64,000 nucleotides of DNA from Actinomycetes bacterium. GTDB lineage: Bacteria > Actinomycetota > Actinomycetes > Mycobacteriales > Mycobacteriaceae. Shown in pieces: positions 51,500-62,661 of the stretch (position 1 is the stretch's first letter; every line of letters starts with the position of its first letter). The translations under genes and the position numbers were made by a program. The stretch is from positions 1-64,000 of the forward strand of contig JAEZZR010000002.1 in assembly GCA_023418505.1 (NCBI GenBank). The letters are read 5' to 3'. Under the pieces are notes generated by a model. The model made no database searches. It saw only the letters and a program-made list of their open reading frames with translations, and was not told the origin of the DNA.

Positions 51500-52447
51500 A
51501 TGCTTTCCCACCACCACGACCACGGGGATCATGGCGGACACGATCACGGCCACGGGCATAGTCATGCGCCGGCTACGGTTTCACCGAAACGCCTGATCGC
51601 GGTAACAGCGCTGACGCTGACGATCTTCTTCGCAGAGCTCATCGGTGGTTTGGTCTCTGGGTCGTTGGCGCTGCTCGCAGACGCTGGTCACATGCTTACC
51701 GACGCAGCTGGCCTACTCATGGCATTGGCTGCGATCTTCATTGGCCGCAAGCAGGCGTCGAACGCGGCGACCTATGGTTACCGTCGCGCTGAGGTTTTCG
51801 CCGCTCTGCTAAATGCGATCAGTGTGCTGGCTATTGGTGTGTTCATTGTCTTCGAAGCGTTCCGGCGTTTTGGCTCGCATACGGACATCAACACCACCCA
51901 GATGCTGATCATCGCCATCATCGGTTTGATTGCCAACTTGATTGGTATGTGGGTGCTGGCCGATTCTGCGAAGTCTTCGGTAAATATCCGTGGCGCTTAC
52001 CTGCATATTCTCACCGACGCTGCCGGTTCGGTAGCTGTGATTGTTTCCGCACTGGTGATTAGTAGTACCGGTTGGGTTGCCATCGACGCCGTGGTCTCCC
52101 TCCTGATCGCCGGCCTGATTGTCCCTCGTTCGATCAAGCTAGCTGCCACCTGTGTTTCGATTCTGATGGAACGCACCCCACAAGGGGTGAACGTGCAGGC
52201 CATCGAAGCTGATTTATTAGCTATCGACGACATTGACGCCGTCCATGACCTGCATGTTTGGTCTGTCTCCGGTACGGAAACTCTATTGACTGCTCACATT
52301 GTGCTGGCGGAAGATACTCCGTACCCAGACTGCGATGTGCTAGATCAAGCTCAGACTGTGTTGCGAGACAAGCACAATATTGGCCATTCGACCTTGCAGA
52401 TCGAACCACAAGGCCACAGCCAGCACGAGCCCGAAACCTGCCATTAG
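51500..52447 (+). CDS. Cation diffusion facilitator (zinc/metal exporter)
   Basis: 315 aa. Six membrane helices; CDF family. A His-rich N-terminus (HHHDHGDHGGHDHGHGHSHA, residues 4-23) and cytoplasmic C-terminal domain. Metal-site motifs: LADAGHMLTDAAGLLMAL (HxxxD, helix 2) and HILTDAAGSVAVIVSALV (HxxxD, helix 5). Exports Zn(II), Cd(II) or Co(II). A stand-alone gene; the metal is inferred from family and His content. Confidence 0.9.
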   Translation: MLSHHHDHGDHGGHDHGHGHSHAPATVSPKRLIAVTALTLTIFFAELIGGLVSGSLALLADAGHMLTDAAGLLMALAAIFIGRKQASNAATYGYRRAEVFAALLNAISVLAIGVFIVFEAFRRFGSHTDINTTQMLIIAIIGLIANLIGMWVLADSAKSSVNIRGAYLHILTDAAGSVAVIVSALVISSTGWVAIDAVVSLLIAGLIVPRSIKLAATCVSILMERTPQGVNVQAIEADLLAIDDIDAVHDLHVWSVSGTETLLTAHIVLAEDTPYPDCDVLDQAQTVLRDKHNIGHSTLQIEPQGHSQHEPETCH

Positions 52448-52467
52448 GCTGTTGCCTTCTTAAGCTT

Positions 52468-54261
52468 CTAGCCTTCGAGCTGCTCGCCTAGCTCGAGCCA
52501 TTCCATTTCTAGCTCTTCCCGTTGCTGGCGCACCTCATTCAGTTCGCGATCCAACCGAGCTAGTTTTTCGGTATCGATTCCCGCTGGATCGGCACTGGCC
52601 TCGGCTAGCTGCTGCTCAAGCTTGGCTTCATTATCAGAAAGCTTGGTCATCTTTCGCTCAAGGGCATTCATCTGTTTGCGCAAAGCATGCGCCTGCTGGT
52701 TCGAAGTCGCCACTACGGCTGACGCTTTTGTCGCTTGCCCGCTGCCTTCAGCACGTGCAGCCAATTCCGCCCGGCGCTGCAGGTACTGCTCGATTCCACC
52801 TGGCAGATTGGTAATCTTTCCATCGCCGAATAGCGCCCAAGTACTGTCACAGATTCGCTCGATCAGGTAGCGGTCGTGGCTAATCACCACCAACGTTCCC
52901 GCCCAAGAATCCAGCAGATCTTCTAGCTCCTGCAGCGTGTCGATATCTAAATCGTTTGTTGGCTCGTCGAGAAGCAAGAAATTCGGCTCACTCATCAACA
53001 CGCGGGTCAGTTGCAAGCGACGTCGCTCGCCGCCGGAAAGATCCCCCACCGGAGTGCGCTGACGCTTCGGGCTAAATCCCAGACGCTCCGCCAACTGCGA
53101 GGCACTAATCTGCTTATCGCCCACGGTGATGTAGCTGGCGATATCCTCGATCGCATTGATCACTCGGGTATCGGTGGGCAGATCATCGAGCTCCTGGCGC
53201 AGCCAACCCTGCTGCACGGTTTTGCCCTCAATGCGGCGGCCACTTTGCAGCGGATAGGTTCCCGCCAGGGCAGACAGCAATGTGGTCTTGCCAGAGCCAT
53301 TCACACCGACCAAACCGATACGCTCGCCAGGCCCAAGGCGCCACGTTTGCTGATCAACCAGGATGTTGCCGGCTGGATCGGCGATGGTGGCGTCTTCGAG
53401 CTCTACGACCACTTTGCCCTGGCGTCGTTTAGCAAAAGCCAACAACTCCACGCTATCGCGCGGGCTTGGCACGTTGGCGATGAGTGCCTCGGCGGCCTCG
53501 ATGCGATACCGCGGCTTCGACGTCCGCGCCGGCGCACCGCGACGCAACCACGCCAACTCCTTGCGCGCGAGATTCTGCCGGCGTTGCTCTGCCGCATCCG
53601 CCTGGCGCGCCCGCTCCGCCCGTGCGAACGTCCAATCGTTGTAGCCGCCGTCGTACATATCCACGGCGCCGTCATGCACTTCCCACGTACGCGTTGCCAC
53701 CGTATCTAAAAACCAACGATCGTGGGTGACCACCACCAGAGCTGCTTTACGACGGATCAAATGCTCGGCCAACCACTGCACACCTTCAATGTCGAGGTGG
53801 TTGGTGGGCTCGTCCAGAATCAATAGGTCGAGGTCTTTGACCAGTGCAGCGGCCAGATTCACGCGGCGGCGTTCCCCACCAGAGAGTCCACCCAGCTGGC
53901 TATCCATACCTAGCTCGGTGACACCAAGGCCACCCAACACTTCGCGAATGCGGCTATTGCCTGCCCACTCGTGTTCGGCAACACCCAGCGGGGCGACGAC
54001 GACGTCGTAGATGGTGGCGGTGTCGTCGAAATCTGCGGCTTGCGCGACGTAGGCCATTGCGAGATCCCCAGTACGCGCGACGCGTCCTTCGTCGGGTGGC
54101 TCTAAACCCGCCAAAATCTTCAACAGCGTTGATTTACCACCGCCATTAAGACCTACCACCCCGATCCGATCGCCAGTTTGGATTCCTAGACTGACCTGGT
54201 CTAACAGGACTTTCAACCCAAACGACTTCGAGATATTTTCGCAATTGATTAAATTCGCCAT
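52468..54261 (-). CDS. ABC-F family ATPase (Uup/EttA-like)
   Basis: 597 aa with two fused ABC domains and no membrane domain. Walker A GLNGGGKSTLLK (about residues 38-49) and GVNGSGKTTLL (about 325-335), signatures LSGGERRRVNLAAAL and LSGGERRRLQLTRVL, and Walker B LDEPTNHLDIE / LDEPTNDLDID. The linker between domains contains the HQRKAA-like helical interdomain segment, and a coiled coil follows (about 530-597, LRKQMNALERKMTKLSDNEAKLEQQLAEA). ABC-F proteins act on the ribosome in translation or antibiotic protection. Located 7 bp after the IspE-like gene, same transcript. Confidence 0.93.
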   Translation of the reverse strand: MANLINCENISKSFGLKVLLDQVSLGIQTGDRIGVVGLNGGGKSTLLKILAGLEPPDEGRVARTGDLAMAYVAQAADFDDTATIYDVVVAPLGVAEHEWAGNSRIREVLGGLGVTELGMDSQLGGLSGGERRRVNLAAALVKDLDLLILDEPTNHLDIEGVQWLAEHLIRRKAALVVVTHDRWFLDTVATRTWEVHDGAVDMYDGGYNDWTFARAERARQADAAEQRRQNLARKELAWLRRGAPARTSKPRYRIEAAEALIANVPSPRDSVELLAFAKRRQGKVVVELEDATIADPAGNILVDQQTWRLGPGERIGLVGVNGSGKTTLLSALAGTYPLQSGRRIEGKTVQQGWLRQELDDLPTDTRVINAIEDIASYITVGDKQISASQLAERLGFSPKRQRTPVGDLSGGERRRLQLTRVLMSEPNFLLLDEPTNDLDIDTLQELEDLLDSWAGTLVVISHDRYLIERICDSTWALFGDGKITNLPGGIEQYLQRRAELAARAEGSGQATKASAVVATSNQQAHALRKQMNALERKMTKLSDNEAKLEQQLAEASADPAGIDTEKLARLDRELNEVRQQREELEMEWLELGEQLEG

Positions 54262-54268
54262 GACGTGA

Positions 54269-55342
54269 TTAGTCTGCCACAGTTACGTGAGCTCCGGTAC
54301 GCACACTGTGCACCATCCGCACCTGGCTGACATTGCCAAATGTGGCGGCATCAGTGATGAAATCCACGGCATCTTCCTTGTTGCCATCGGAGAACAAATA
54401 CAGCAATCCCGGCCCCGTCCAATTCACTACTCCGTAGGCAGGCGCGCGCAGACTGCGGTACGGATTGCTTTGCGACGGGCGCTGCGCCAAGGTGGATCCA
54501 GTTTGCGGCGCTACTTCGATCTGGTTTTGCTGGGCGTCTCGGCGTCGGGAGTAAAACTGAACCGTTTCGCTGAGCAATGACTGCTGCACATCGCGCATTA
54601 TCGGCCGGGCCTTAATTACTTCCGGTTGCATGGCGTTGACGAAGTTGCTGCCGACGGCATCCGCATCCCCACCGGCTAATCCTTGTTGCAACTGGCGCAG
54701 ACGCGGTGGCTGCTGTGGTTGCTTGGCTTCGAGGGCTTCAAGCAGCAACTCTGGTAGGAAATCTGCTTCTGTTTTCTCTGGCTCATCCGTTTCGGTATCA
54801 ACAAACCGCAGCCAGGAGGACGCCACCGACACCAACACCCATTGCAACTGTTCACGTGAAAGCATTTGGGCGAAGTCCGCTACGAAAGCAGCGCCGGATT
54901 CTTCGCTGCTGTCATCGCTGCTGTCTTCCTTGAGCTGGAACCGCACGATAGTGGCACCACCGCACATGCTTGCTGGCGCTAACGGATCGAACGTAGCTAG
55001 ATCGCTTTCGCCGTCGTCAAGCGCAAACGCCAATGCTGCCAAGGTAGCTGCCGTCCGCCCAAACCCAACTGGTACTTGCTTATCGTGAATCACGATCTTC
55101 ACAGGGATTTGCGCTAAACCCCCGAAAATGTCTCGCAGATAAGCCCCTACTGGCGCTGCCGCGTACGCCAAATCCGACCACTCGGTGCGTCCGGGCAGGA
55201 GCTGGACCGTAACAAAAGCAGAAATAGTCTGAGCCACCGCAACTTGACCATCAAAATAGGGCACTACCACGCCGGGAGCGGAAAAAGAGCCAAAAGAAAT
55301 CCCGGGATTTTCAGCCGGATTTGCACTTTTGAAGCTAGACAT
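54269..55342 (-). CDS. Degenerate IspE-like GHMP-kinase homologue
   Basis: 357 aa from ATG 55342 (GGGAGAG just upstream). Position between ksgA and the ABC-F gene is that of ispE, whose product phosphorylates 4-diphosphocytidyl-methylerythritol in isoprenoid synthesis. Alignable segments: SAPGVVVPYF with the N-terminal PGKVNL motif; IVIHDKQVPVGF followed by GRTAATLAALAF, the remains of PVAGGMAGGSADA; LQWVLV, LRQLQQGLAGGDADAVGSNFVNAMQPEVI, and GVVNWTGPGLLYLF for VSGSGP. The catalytic Lys is Val25, the Gly-rich ATP loop is deleted, and the catalytic Asp region is replaced. Acidic inserts lengthen it. Probably a pseudoenzyme. Confidence 0.7.
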   Translation of the reverse strand: MSSFKSANPAENPGISFGSFSAPGVVVPYFDGQVAVAQTISAFVTVQLLPGRTEWSDLAYAAAPVGAYLRDIFGGLAQIPVKIVIHDKQVPVGFGRTAATLAALAFALDDGESDLATFDPLAPASMCGGATIVRFQLKEDSSDDSSEESGAAFVADFAQMLSREQLQWVLVSVASSWLRFVDTETDEPEKTEADFLPELLLEALEAKQPQQPPRLRQLQQGLAGGDADAVGSNFVNAMQPEVIKARPIMRDVQQSLLSETVQFYSRRRDAQQNQIEVAPQTGSTLAQRPSQSNPYRSLRAPAYGVVNWTGPGLLYLFSDGNKEDAVDFITDAATFGNVSQVRMVHSVRTGAHVTVAD

Positions 55343-55406
55343 GTTCTCTCCCAATTAGTAGGCTCGGCCACGGTAACTAACCAATATTGATAGAAGGATT
55401 TAAATC

Positions 55407-55634
55407 ATGGGACTTTTTGACAAGGCAAAGCAGAAGGCACAGGAATTTGCCAATAGCGACCAGGGTAAGGAAAAAGTTGACGGTCTGCTAGACCAGGCTG
55501 AACAGACTGCTACCGACAAGCTGGGCGAAGACAAGTCCGATCAGGTTAAGAAGGTTCGCGACGGCATTGAAGGCCAGCTAGGCAACAACGACCAGGGTGG
55601 CGAAGAGCCAGAGCAGAACCCAGAGCAGAACTAA
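55407..55634 (+). CDS. MT0933-like small antitoxin-family protein
   Basis: 75 aa. [50 protein letters not shown] is the MT0933/Rv0909-type antitoxin domain: a short, Lys/Asp/Gln-rich helical protein. The C-terminus is Asn/Glu/Gln-rich. Family members are described as antitoxins, but no toxin gene is adjacent, so the function here is unclear. GAAGGA lies 8 nt before the ATG. Its stop overlaps the converging ksgA stop by 4 bp. Confidence 0.8.
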   Translation: MGLFDKAKQKAQEFANSDQGKEKVDGLLDQAEQTATDKLGEDKSDQVKKVRDGIEGQLGNNDQGGEEPEQNPEQN

Positions 55635-56487
55635 TCTGACAAGCGGACAAAGTCCGCCACAGTTAAAGCTTCTCCCCGCAATTTGGGATCAATTCCCGCG
55701 GCGAGGAGCTTTTCTTCTGCCGCAGCACCCGAACCAAAGTGGCCAGATAGTGCGGCTCGTAGGGTCTTGCGACGCTGGGCAAAAGCAGCATCAATAATCG
55801 GCCACACTTTGCTGCGAAGTTCTTCGTCTACTGGCCAAGGGGCTTCGTCACGCTCGAAGACATCAATGCGCACCAGCCCAGAATCTACCTTCGGCGCAGG
55901 CCAGAACACCTGCCGGCCAATCGCACCCGCTTTAGATACCTGGCCGTAGAAGCCCGCTTTCACACTAGGCACACCGTAAATCTTGGATCCTGGCTGAGCA
56001 CTTAGGCGATCAGCAACCTCTTTTTGCACCATCACCAGTACCCGCCGGATCGAAGGAAACGTCTGCAGCATGTGCAACAGCACCGGCACAGAGACGTTAT
56101 ACGGCAAGTTCGCTACCAAGGCCGTTGGCTCCTGGGCAAAATCACCCGCCTGCACCGTCAATGCATCCTTATGCACGATCTCTAACTCAGCACCAGGGGC
56201 ATACGTCTGGATCGTTTCGGGCAGCTGCGACGCCAGCCGATCATCGATTTCTACGGCTGCCATGCGGCCACAGCGCTCTAGAATTGCCAAGGTCAAAGAG
56301 CCGAGGCCGGGGCCTACTTCGACTGGGTAGTCGTCGTCAGCTAAATCCGCGGCCGTCACAATCCGGCGCACGGTATTGGGGTCGTGCACGAAATTCTGGC
56401 CGAGCTTCTTCGTAGGGCTGACATCTAGCTGCTCGGCTAGTTGTCGAATCTCTACCGGGCCTAGGAATTTCACTTCCAACTGCGGCA

Positions 56488-56488
<1 letters not shown>
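55631..56488 (-). CDS. ksgA: 16S rRNA dimethyladenosine transferase KsgA (RsmA)
   Basis: 285 aa. Dimethylates A1518 and A1519 of 16S rRNA. SAM-binding motifs: [19 protein letters not shown] (about residues 26-44), [21 protein letters not shown], and catalytic motif [17 protein letters not shown]. The C-terminal helical domain is complete. Start GTG at 56488 overlaps the rpfB stop (TAGTG), so translation is coupled. In the tatD-rpfB-ksgA-ispE-ABC-F gene order. Confidence 0.96.
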
Positions 56489-57648
<1,160 letters not shown>

Positions 57649-57691
57649 TCAGGTAACAATACGATAAAGATCTACCGTTGTCTACTGCACT

Positions 57692-58525
57692 TTAGGGCAG
57701 CTGAACACCATAAATTCGACAAGCATTATCAACAAGCTGCTGTGCCATTTCTGCTGGTTCCATGCCACGGGCTTCCGCCATGGTGCGCACTTGCCAGCCA
57801 ATGTAAGTCGGTTCGTTGCGGGTGCCACGGTAGGGCTCGGGCGTCATATAAGGCGCATCGGTTTCTACCAGCAGATTCTCTAGTGGCGCATCGGCTACTG
57901 CCTGCCGCAAATCATCGTTGCGCTTAAACGTCACATTGCCGGTGAAGCTCAAGATATAACCACGGTCAATCGCTTCATGGGCAACCTCGAGCGGAGAGGA
58001 AAAGCAGTGCAAGATCACTGTGCCTTCGAAATTTTGTAATTGATCTAACAGATCCGCATCGGCCTCACGGTTGTGAATCATCAGCGGCTTATTCACTGCG
58101 CGGGCTAATTCAGCATGCCACTGCATCGCTTCGATCTGCTGCTCGCGGGAGGCCACACCTTCCTTTTTGCCGATCCAGTACCAATCCAATCCGGTCTCGC
58201 CGATGGCAACCACACGTGGATCTCGAGCCATTTCGCTCAAGCGGGTTTTTGCTTCGTCGTCAAGCTCTCCTGCCCTGGTGGGATGGATCGCAGTGGCCGC
58301 CCACACACGTGGATCGGCGTGCGCTGCGGCGTAGGCGAGCTCAGTTTCTTCCAAGCCATCGCCAATCGTGCATACACCTACGACGCCAGCATCGGCCGCG
58401 CGATCGAGCAGCGCCTGCACCTGGTCAGCACTACGCGCACCACACGATGCCAGGTGCGTGTGTGCATCAAATAACGGACCGAACTTGGGGGCTGGTTGAG
58501 GTTCCGGGCGTTTCTTCTTAGCCAT
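57692..58525 (-). CDS. tatD: TatD family metal-dependent hydrolase
   Basis: 277 aa. TIM-barrel DNase/3'-exonuclease. Metal ligands: LFDAHTHLASCG (HxH), GETGLDWYWI, MIHNREAD, ILHCFSS and VETDAPYMTPEP. All expected ligands are present. The N-terminus has a short basic segment. It is divergent from the TetR gene and precedes rpfB, the usual actinobacterial metG-tatD-rpfB-ksgA arrangement except that a TetR gene lies between it and metG here. Confidence 0.93.
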   Translation of the reverse strand: MAKKKRPEPQPAPKFGPLFDAHTHLASCGARSADQVQALLDRAADAGVVGVCTIGDGLEETELAYAAAHADPRVWAATAIHPTRAGELDDEAKTRLSEMARDPRVVAIGETGLDWYWIGKKEGVASREQQIEAMQWHAELARAVNKPLMIHNREADADLLDQLQNFEGTVILHCFSSPLEVAHEAIDRGYILSFTGNVTFKRNDDLRQAVADAPLENLLVETDAPYMTPEPYRGTRNEPTYIGWQVRTMAEARGMEPAEMAQQLVDNACRIYGVQLP

Positions 58526-58700
58526 AATTCCACGGTAGTACGTCTGACACTGTTAATATTATTTAATACTCAACTTACTGGTGTAATAATAACTGCCTAC
58601 CGCACCCAGGAAAGTGCAGTTAGGTTCCGGCTACTCCATCAGCCCAAGCAGGAGCCATACACCGGGACGTTTCTTCTGCTGACAACCTCAAGGAGATTGC

Positions 58701-59423
58701 ATGCTCGACAACAACACCCCACCGAAAAGAGTATCCCGGTGGGAAAAACCCCGTTCCGGCAATTACGGACATAGCAATCCCCACGGCAAGAAGACCGGCC
58801 CTAAGCCCACGTTTTCCACCGAAGAGGCGGTACAGGCTGCACTAGACGTAGGCATCGATCGCTTTACGCTTGCACAGGTGTCGAAGCGACTGGGCGTATC
58901 TTCGCCATCGCTGTATCGCATCGCGCGCTCGCGTGCCGAGCTGGTAGATAAGTGCATCGCGTACATCGCCGATAGCACGCCCACCACCGCATTGGGCAGC
59001 AGCTGGCAGGAAGTTTTGCTGCATTTCGCCGAAGAAGCGTGGAAGGTCTACGAAAAGTACCCGGGCATGGATCGCATTGTGATCAGCCATCCATGCGCCT
59101 GCGTGTACTTCCAACCGCATTTGAGCGCCTACGCCGAAGCTATGCAAGCCGGTAATTTCCCGGGTGATGCCGAGCAGCGCGCGTTTTTGCTGGGCTTTGT
59201 TAATGACATCACCGCTGTGACCCACCTAGGCAAGACCGCCTCGGAGCTTAACGACGGCTGCATGATCAGCACCGAAGACGAATTCAAGAAGTTCGCCATG
59301 AAGCACGCCGAACGACGCCGCTTTACACCAGTGCTGGTAGAAAGCCTCTACGAGTCCAACGTTGATGCTTTACGACGTAAAGTGAACTTCGCTATCGCAG
59401 CAATGGAAGCACAGCTGAGCTAG
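58701..59423 (+). CDS. TetR family transcriptional regulator
   Basis: 240 aa from ATG 58701 (AAGGAG 6-8 nt upstream). DNA-binding domain about residues 36-88: STEEAVQAALDVGIDRFTLAQVSKRLGVSSPSLYRIARSRAELVDKC. The C-terminal domain contains PCACVYFQPHLSAYAEAM. The N-terminus has a Lys/Arg/Gly/Pro-rich extension. It is inserted between tatD and metG, so its placement looks accessory. Target unknown. Confidence 0.82.
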   Translation: MLDNNTPPKRVSRWEKPRSGNYGHSNPHGKKTGPKPTFSTEEAVQAALDVGIDRFTLAQVSKRLGVSSPSLYRIARSRAELVDKCIAYIADSTPTTALGSSWQEVLLHFAEEAWKVYEKYPGMDRIVISHPCACVYFQPHLSAYAEAMQAGNFPGDAEQRAFLLGFVNDITAVTHLGKTASELNDGCMISTEDEFKKFAMKHAERRRFTPVLVESLYESNVDALRRKVNFAIAAMEAQLS

Positions 59424-59429
59424 CCGAAC

Positions 59430-59467
59430 TGGGCTAGCTGAGCCGGGCTAACTGAGCCCGGCTAGCC
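59430..59467. repeat. 14-bp tandem repeat forming a hairpin between TetR and metG
   Basis: GGGCTAGCTGAGCC (59430-59443) and GGGCTAACTGAGCC (59444-59457), then a complementary tail CGGCTAGCCC. The array also folds as AGCCGGGCT/AGCCCGGCT with a 5-nt loop plus GGGCT/AGCCC. No T-run. Confidence 0.88.
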
Positions 59468-59475
59468 CTACTGGC

Positions 59476-61305
59476 TTACTTCTGCACCGGCGCCCATTCG
59501 GGGCCGGTCTCTGCGAGCTCTGGATCGAGCTTGCTAAACAGTGGCTTTGGCTTAGCCAGTGGGGTGCCAGGTTTCATTTCCCAGCGTGCCCATGAAGCTA
59601 ACTGATCGGCGTAATCACCCATGATTACCGGGTAGCTACGTCCTTGTTCTGGCAACCCGGTACCTACTGGTGCCACTGGCATATCATCGGCCACTTCGTG
59701 GATCTGTGGCATCGCTGCCCAGGTGCCTTCGCCGCCTAAGGTTTCGAAGACCTTCTGTGCACTTTCTGGCAGGTACGGAGTGAGCATCACATTGCAGTCG
59801 CTGACTACCTGCAGCGCAGTCCACAACACAGTAGCCAGGCGCTCACGCTGTGATTCATCCTTTGCCAGCTTCCATGGCTCTTGAGCTGCAATATAGGCAT
59901 TGGCCTCGCCAACCACATGCATAATCGCCACAATGCCTGCACGGAACTTCGAAGCGGCGATAGCCTGACCGGCAGTTTCGAACGTTTGCTCGGCGAGGTC
60001 GAGCAAACGTTTATCGTCGTCAAGCAACTGCCCTGGTTGTGGTACCTCAGAGAAATTCTTAAACGCCATCGACACTGTGCGATTCACCAAGTTGCCCCAG
60101 CCGTTGGCGAGCTCGTTATTAATGCGGCGGACGAACTCATCCCACGTGAAATCGGTGTCCTGGTTTTCCGGACCGGCCACAGCGATGAAATACCGCAGCG
60201 GATCGGCGCCGAAATCCTTCAGGAAGTCCTTCACGTAGATCACCACGCCCTTGGACGAAGAGAACTTCGAACCAGACATGGTGAGGTATTCGGAAGAGAC
60301 AACCTCGGTAGGCAATTGGAGCTCACCCAATTCGCCCCCATTACCACCCTTAGAGCCCTGGCCGGAGTACCCCAGCAGCTCTGCTGGCCAGATCTGAGAG
60401 TGGAAGGTGATGTTGTCTTTGCCCATGAAGTAGTAGGACAGCGCATCTTCGCTATTCCACCACTTCCGCCAGGCATCTGGCTGCCCGGTGCGATACGCCC
60501 ACTCAATCGAGGCGGACAGATAGCCAACTACGGCGTCGAACCACACGTAAAGCTTCTTGGCATTGTTATCTGCCCAGCCGTCCAGTGGAATTGGCACACC
60601 CCAGTCGATGTCGCGGGACATCGCACGCGGACGGATATCCTCCAGCAGATTCAGGGAGAACTTCAGCACGTTCGGGCGCCAGTCTTGCCGCTGCTGGAGC
60701 CATTCGGACAGTGCTTCGGCGAGTGCTGGCAGATCCAACAAGAAGTGTTCGGTTTCGATGAACTGTGGGGTCTCGCCATTGATCTTCGATTCTGGATCGA
60801 TCAGATCGGCTGGATCTAGCTGGTTACCGCAGTTATCGCACTGGTCACCGCGTGCACCGGAGGCGCCACAAATCGGACAGGTGCCTTCGATGTAACGATC
60901 CGGCAAGGTACGGCCAGTCGAAGGCGAGATCGCACCCATTGTGGTTTGACGCACCATGTAGCCATTGTCGTAGAGGCCACGAAACAGCTCTTGCACCACG
61001 GCGTAGTGGTTGCGGGTAGTGGTGCGGGTGAAAATGTCGTAAGACAGCCCCAGACCTGCTAGATCCTGCACAATTTGGCGGTTGTAACGGTCGGCCAGCT
61101 CAGTGACGCTAACCCCTTCCTTTTCCGCCTGGACTAGCAGCGGTGTGCCGTGCTCGTCGGTGCCCGAAATCATCAATACTTCGTTGCCACGCATTCGGTG
61201 GTACCTGGCGAAAACATCGGAAGGAACACCAAAGCCTGCGACATGTCCGATGTGACGCGGACCGTTCGCATAAGGCCAAGCAACTGCAGTAAGGATTCGA
61301 GACAT
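59476..61305 (-). CDS. metG: Methionyl-tRNA synthetase
   Basis: 609 aa from ATG 61305; an in-frame TTG two codons earlier is less likely. Charges tRNA-Met. Motifs: [25 protein letters not shown] (HIGH), zinc knuckle [23 protein letters not shown] with four Cys (about residues 140-162), and KFSSSKG in place of KMSKS (about 350). The anticodon-binding domain is complete; no C-terminal tRNA-binding EMAPII-like domain. A basic N-terminal half-class. Next to the pabB gene in the opposite direction. Confidence 0.97.
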   Translation of the reverse strand: MSRILTAVAWPYANGPRHIGHVAGFGVPSDVFARYHRMRGNEVLMISGTDEHGTPLLVQAEKEGVSVTELADRYNRQIVQDLAGLGLSYDIFTRTTTRNHYAVVQELFRGLYDNGYMVRQTTMGAISPSTGRTLPDRYIEGTCPICGASGARGDQCDNCGNQLDPADLIDPESKINGETPQFIETEHFLLDLPALAEALSEWLQQRQDWRPNVLKFSLNLLEDIRPRAMSRDIDWGVPIPLDGWADNNAKKLYVWFDAVVGYLSASIEWAYRTGQPDAWRKWWNSEDALSYYFMGKDNITFHSQIWPAELLGYSGQGSKGGNGGELGELQLPTEVVSSEYLTMSGSKFSSSKGVVIYVKDFLKDFGADPLRYFIAVAGPENQDTDFTWDEFVRRINNELANGWGNLVNRTVSMAFKNFSEVPQPGQLLDDDKRLLDLAEQTFETAGQAIAASKFRAGIVAIMHVVGEANAYIAAQEPWKLAKDESQRERLATVLWTALQVVSDCNVMLTPYLPESAQKVFETLGGEGTWAAMPQIHEVADDMPVAPVGTGLPEQGRSYPVIMGDYADQLASWARWEMKPGTPLAKPKPLFSKLDPELAETGPEWAPVQK

Positions 61306-61344
61306 AACCAATAGATTAATGCATCTAGCTCGCAGTTCTGATTC

Positions 61345-62622
61345 GTGGTTCCTTCGGGATTGGATGCCGTAGTCTTAGCTGTTGTGAAGTTGCCTTCGGC
61401 TGCCGCATCTGACCCTGCGCCTCAACGTGGCGAACCTGCCACCGCGTTTTTATTGCGCTGCGTGGCTGCTGGTTTTCGCCCTGCTGCACTGGTAGGGTCC
61501 TGGTTTGGCTACGACGCCGTGGTGGCACCGCACGTGCTTCTCGACGACCAGACCAGCCATGGCGGCAGATGGTTCTTCGGTTATCGCGCATATGAGGCAG
61601 CCGATGCAATGCCGGAGGAAGCCCCAAACCAGACCCAGCTCCTTGGCGGCCATGCGGATAGAGTTTTCGCTCTTCGTGATGGCGTGTGGTTCCAGTTGCT
61701 CCCGGTAGAGACTGGCGGGAGTTTCCGCGAAATTGAGCTTGCCGACGCCGTGGTGGAACTCCAGCCCGAAACACTGTCGCCTTCGGTACCCATTCGCTGG
61801 GATCTATCCGCGACTCGGTTGGAGAAGCTACAACAGGAACACCGTCATGCGGTCGAACAATGCTTGGAAGCCATCCGCGCCGGTGAGGTCTACCAGACCT
61901 GCATTTCTACCCGGTTCACTGTCAGTTACGGCGAACCACTTTCCTACTCCGAACGTCTACGTACTGCTGCTAAGTGGTTTTGCACCAAAGCAGAGCACTA
62001 CCAACCCTCACGCGCTGCATTTTTACCCGGCGATGAAGCCCACCCCACCCTGGCATCACTATCGCCGGAGGAGTTTCTAATCCGCCGAGGAAACGTCGTA
62101 CGCGAATCTCCCATTAAAGGAACGGTGCCCGCGGATCACGATCCCGAAGAGCTACTGCGCAGCCGCAAGGATGTGGCCGAAAACATCATGATTGTGGATT
62201 TGGTGCGTCATGATCTCGGGCAGGTGGCCAACGTCGGCGGCGTGAAAGTTACGGATCTGCTTGCGATCCGCCCGGCGCCTGGCGTGTGGCATTTGGTCTC
62301 TGAGGTAACCGCTGAGCTTCCCCCGAAGCTGACTCATCACGAGCTTATCGACGCCTGTTTCCCACCCGCCTCTGTTACCGGAACACCGAAACTGCGAGCA
62401 GCAGAATTGCTGCGCGGGTGGGAGCTCCAACGCCGTGGCGTCCACTGTGGCGCGATTGGCGCTGCCGTTGGCGACGCGCTAGAGCTCAACGTCGCCATCC
62501 GTACCGTGGAGTTTTATCCCGATTGCGTGGCAGCTGGTGTGGGCGGTGGAATCACGATCGATTCCACCCCCGAAGGTGAATGGCAAGAGATTCTGGCCAA
62601 AGCCAGGCCGCTGCTGGGCTAG
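61345..62622 (+). CDS. pabB: Aminodeoxychorismate synthase component I (PabB-like)
   Basis: 425 aa. Converts chorismate to 4-amino-4-deoxychorismate, for folate. Chorismate-binding domain: [41 protein letters not shown] (PIKGT), [35 protein letters not shown] and [22 protein letters not shown]. The glutamine amidotransferase (PabA) domain present in some fused actinobacterial enzymes is absent. Start GTG 61345 is tentative, given overlap with the metG promoter region; a later GTG is possible. Ends in the repeat array at 62617. Confidence 0.85.
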   Translation: MVPSGLDAVVLAVVKLPSAAASDPAPQRGEPATAFLLRCVAAGFRPAALVGSWFGYDAVVAPHVLLDDQTSHGGRWFFGYRAYEAADAMPEEAPNQTQLLGGHADRVFALRDGVWFQLLPVETGGSFREIELADAVVELQPETLSPSVPIRWDLSATRLEKLQQEHRHAVEQCLEAIRAGEVYQTCISTRFTVSYGEPLSYSERLRTAAKWFCTKAEHYQPSRAAFLPGDEAHPTLASLSPEEFLIRRGNVVRESPIKGTVPADHDPEELLRSRKDVAENIMIVDLVRHDLGQVANVGGVKVTDLLAIRPAPGVWHLVSEVTAELPPKLTHHELIDACFPPASVTGTPKLRAAELLRGWELQRRGVHCGAIGAAVGDALELNVAIRTVEFYPDCVAAGVGGGITIDSTPEGEWQEILAKARPLLG

Positions 62623-62661
62623 CTCTCTAGCGGCTAGCTCTTTATCGGCTAGCTCTCGGCC
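62617..62661. repeat. 15-bp tandem repeat holding the stops of two convergent genes, 3 copies
   Basis: GGCTAGCTCTCTAGC at 62617-62631, GGCTAGCTCTTTATC at 62632-62646 and GGCTAGCTCTCGGCC at 62647-62661. The first unit contains the pabB TAG, the last contains (on the minus strand) the TAG of the BCCT transporter. Confidence 0.92.

Noticed and set aside
55407..55634. Toxin-antitoxin pair with the MT0933-like protein
   Set aside because: No toxin gene is adjacent; the neighbour is ksgA on the other strand.
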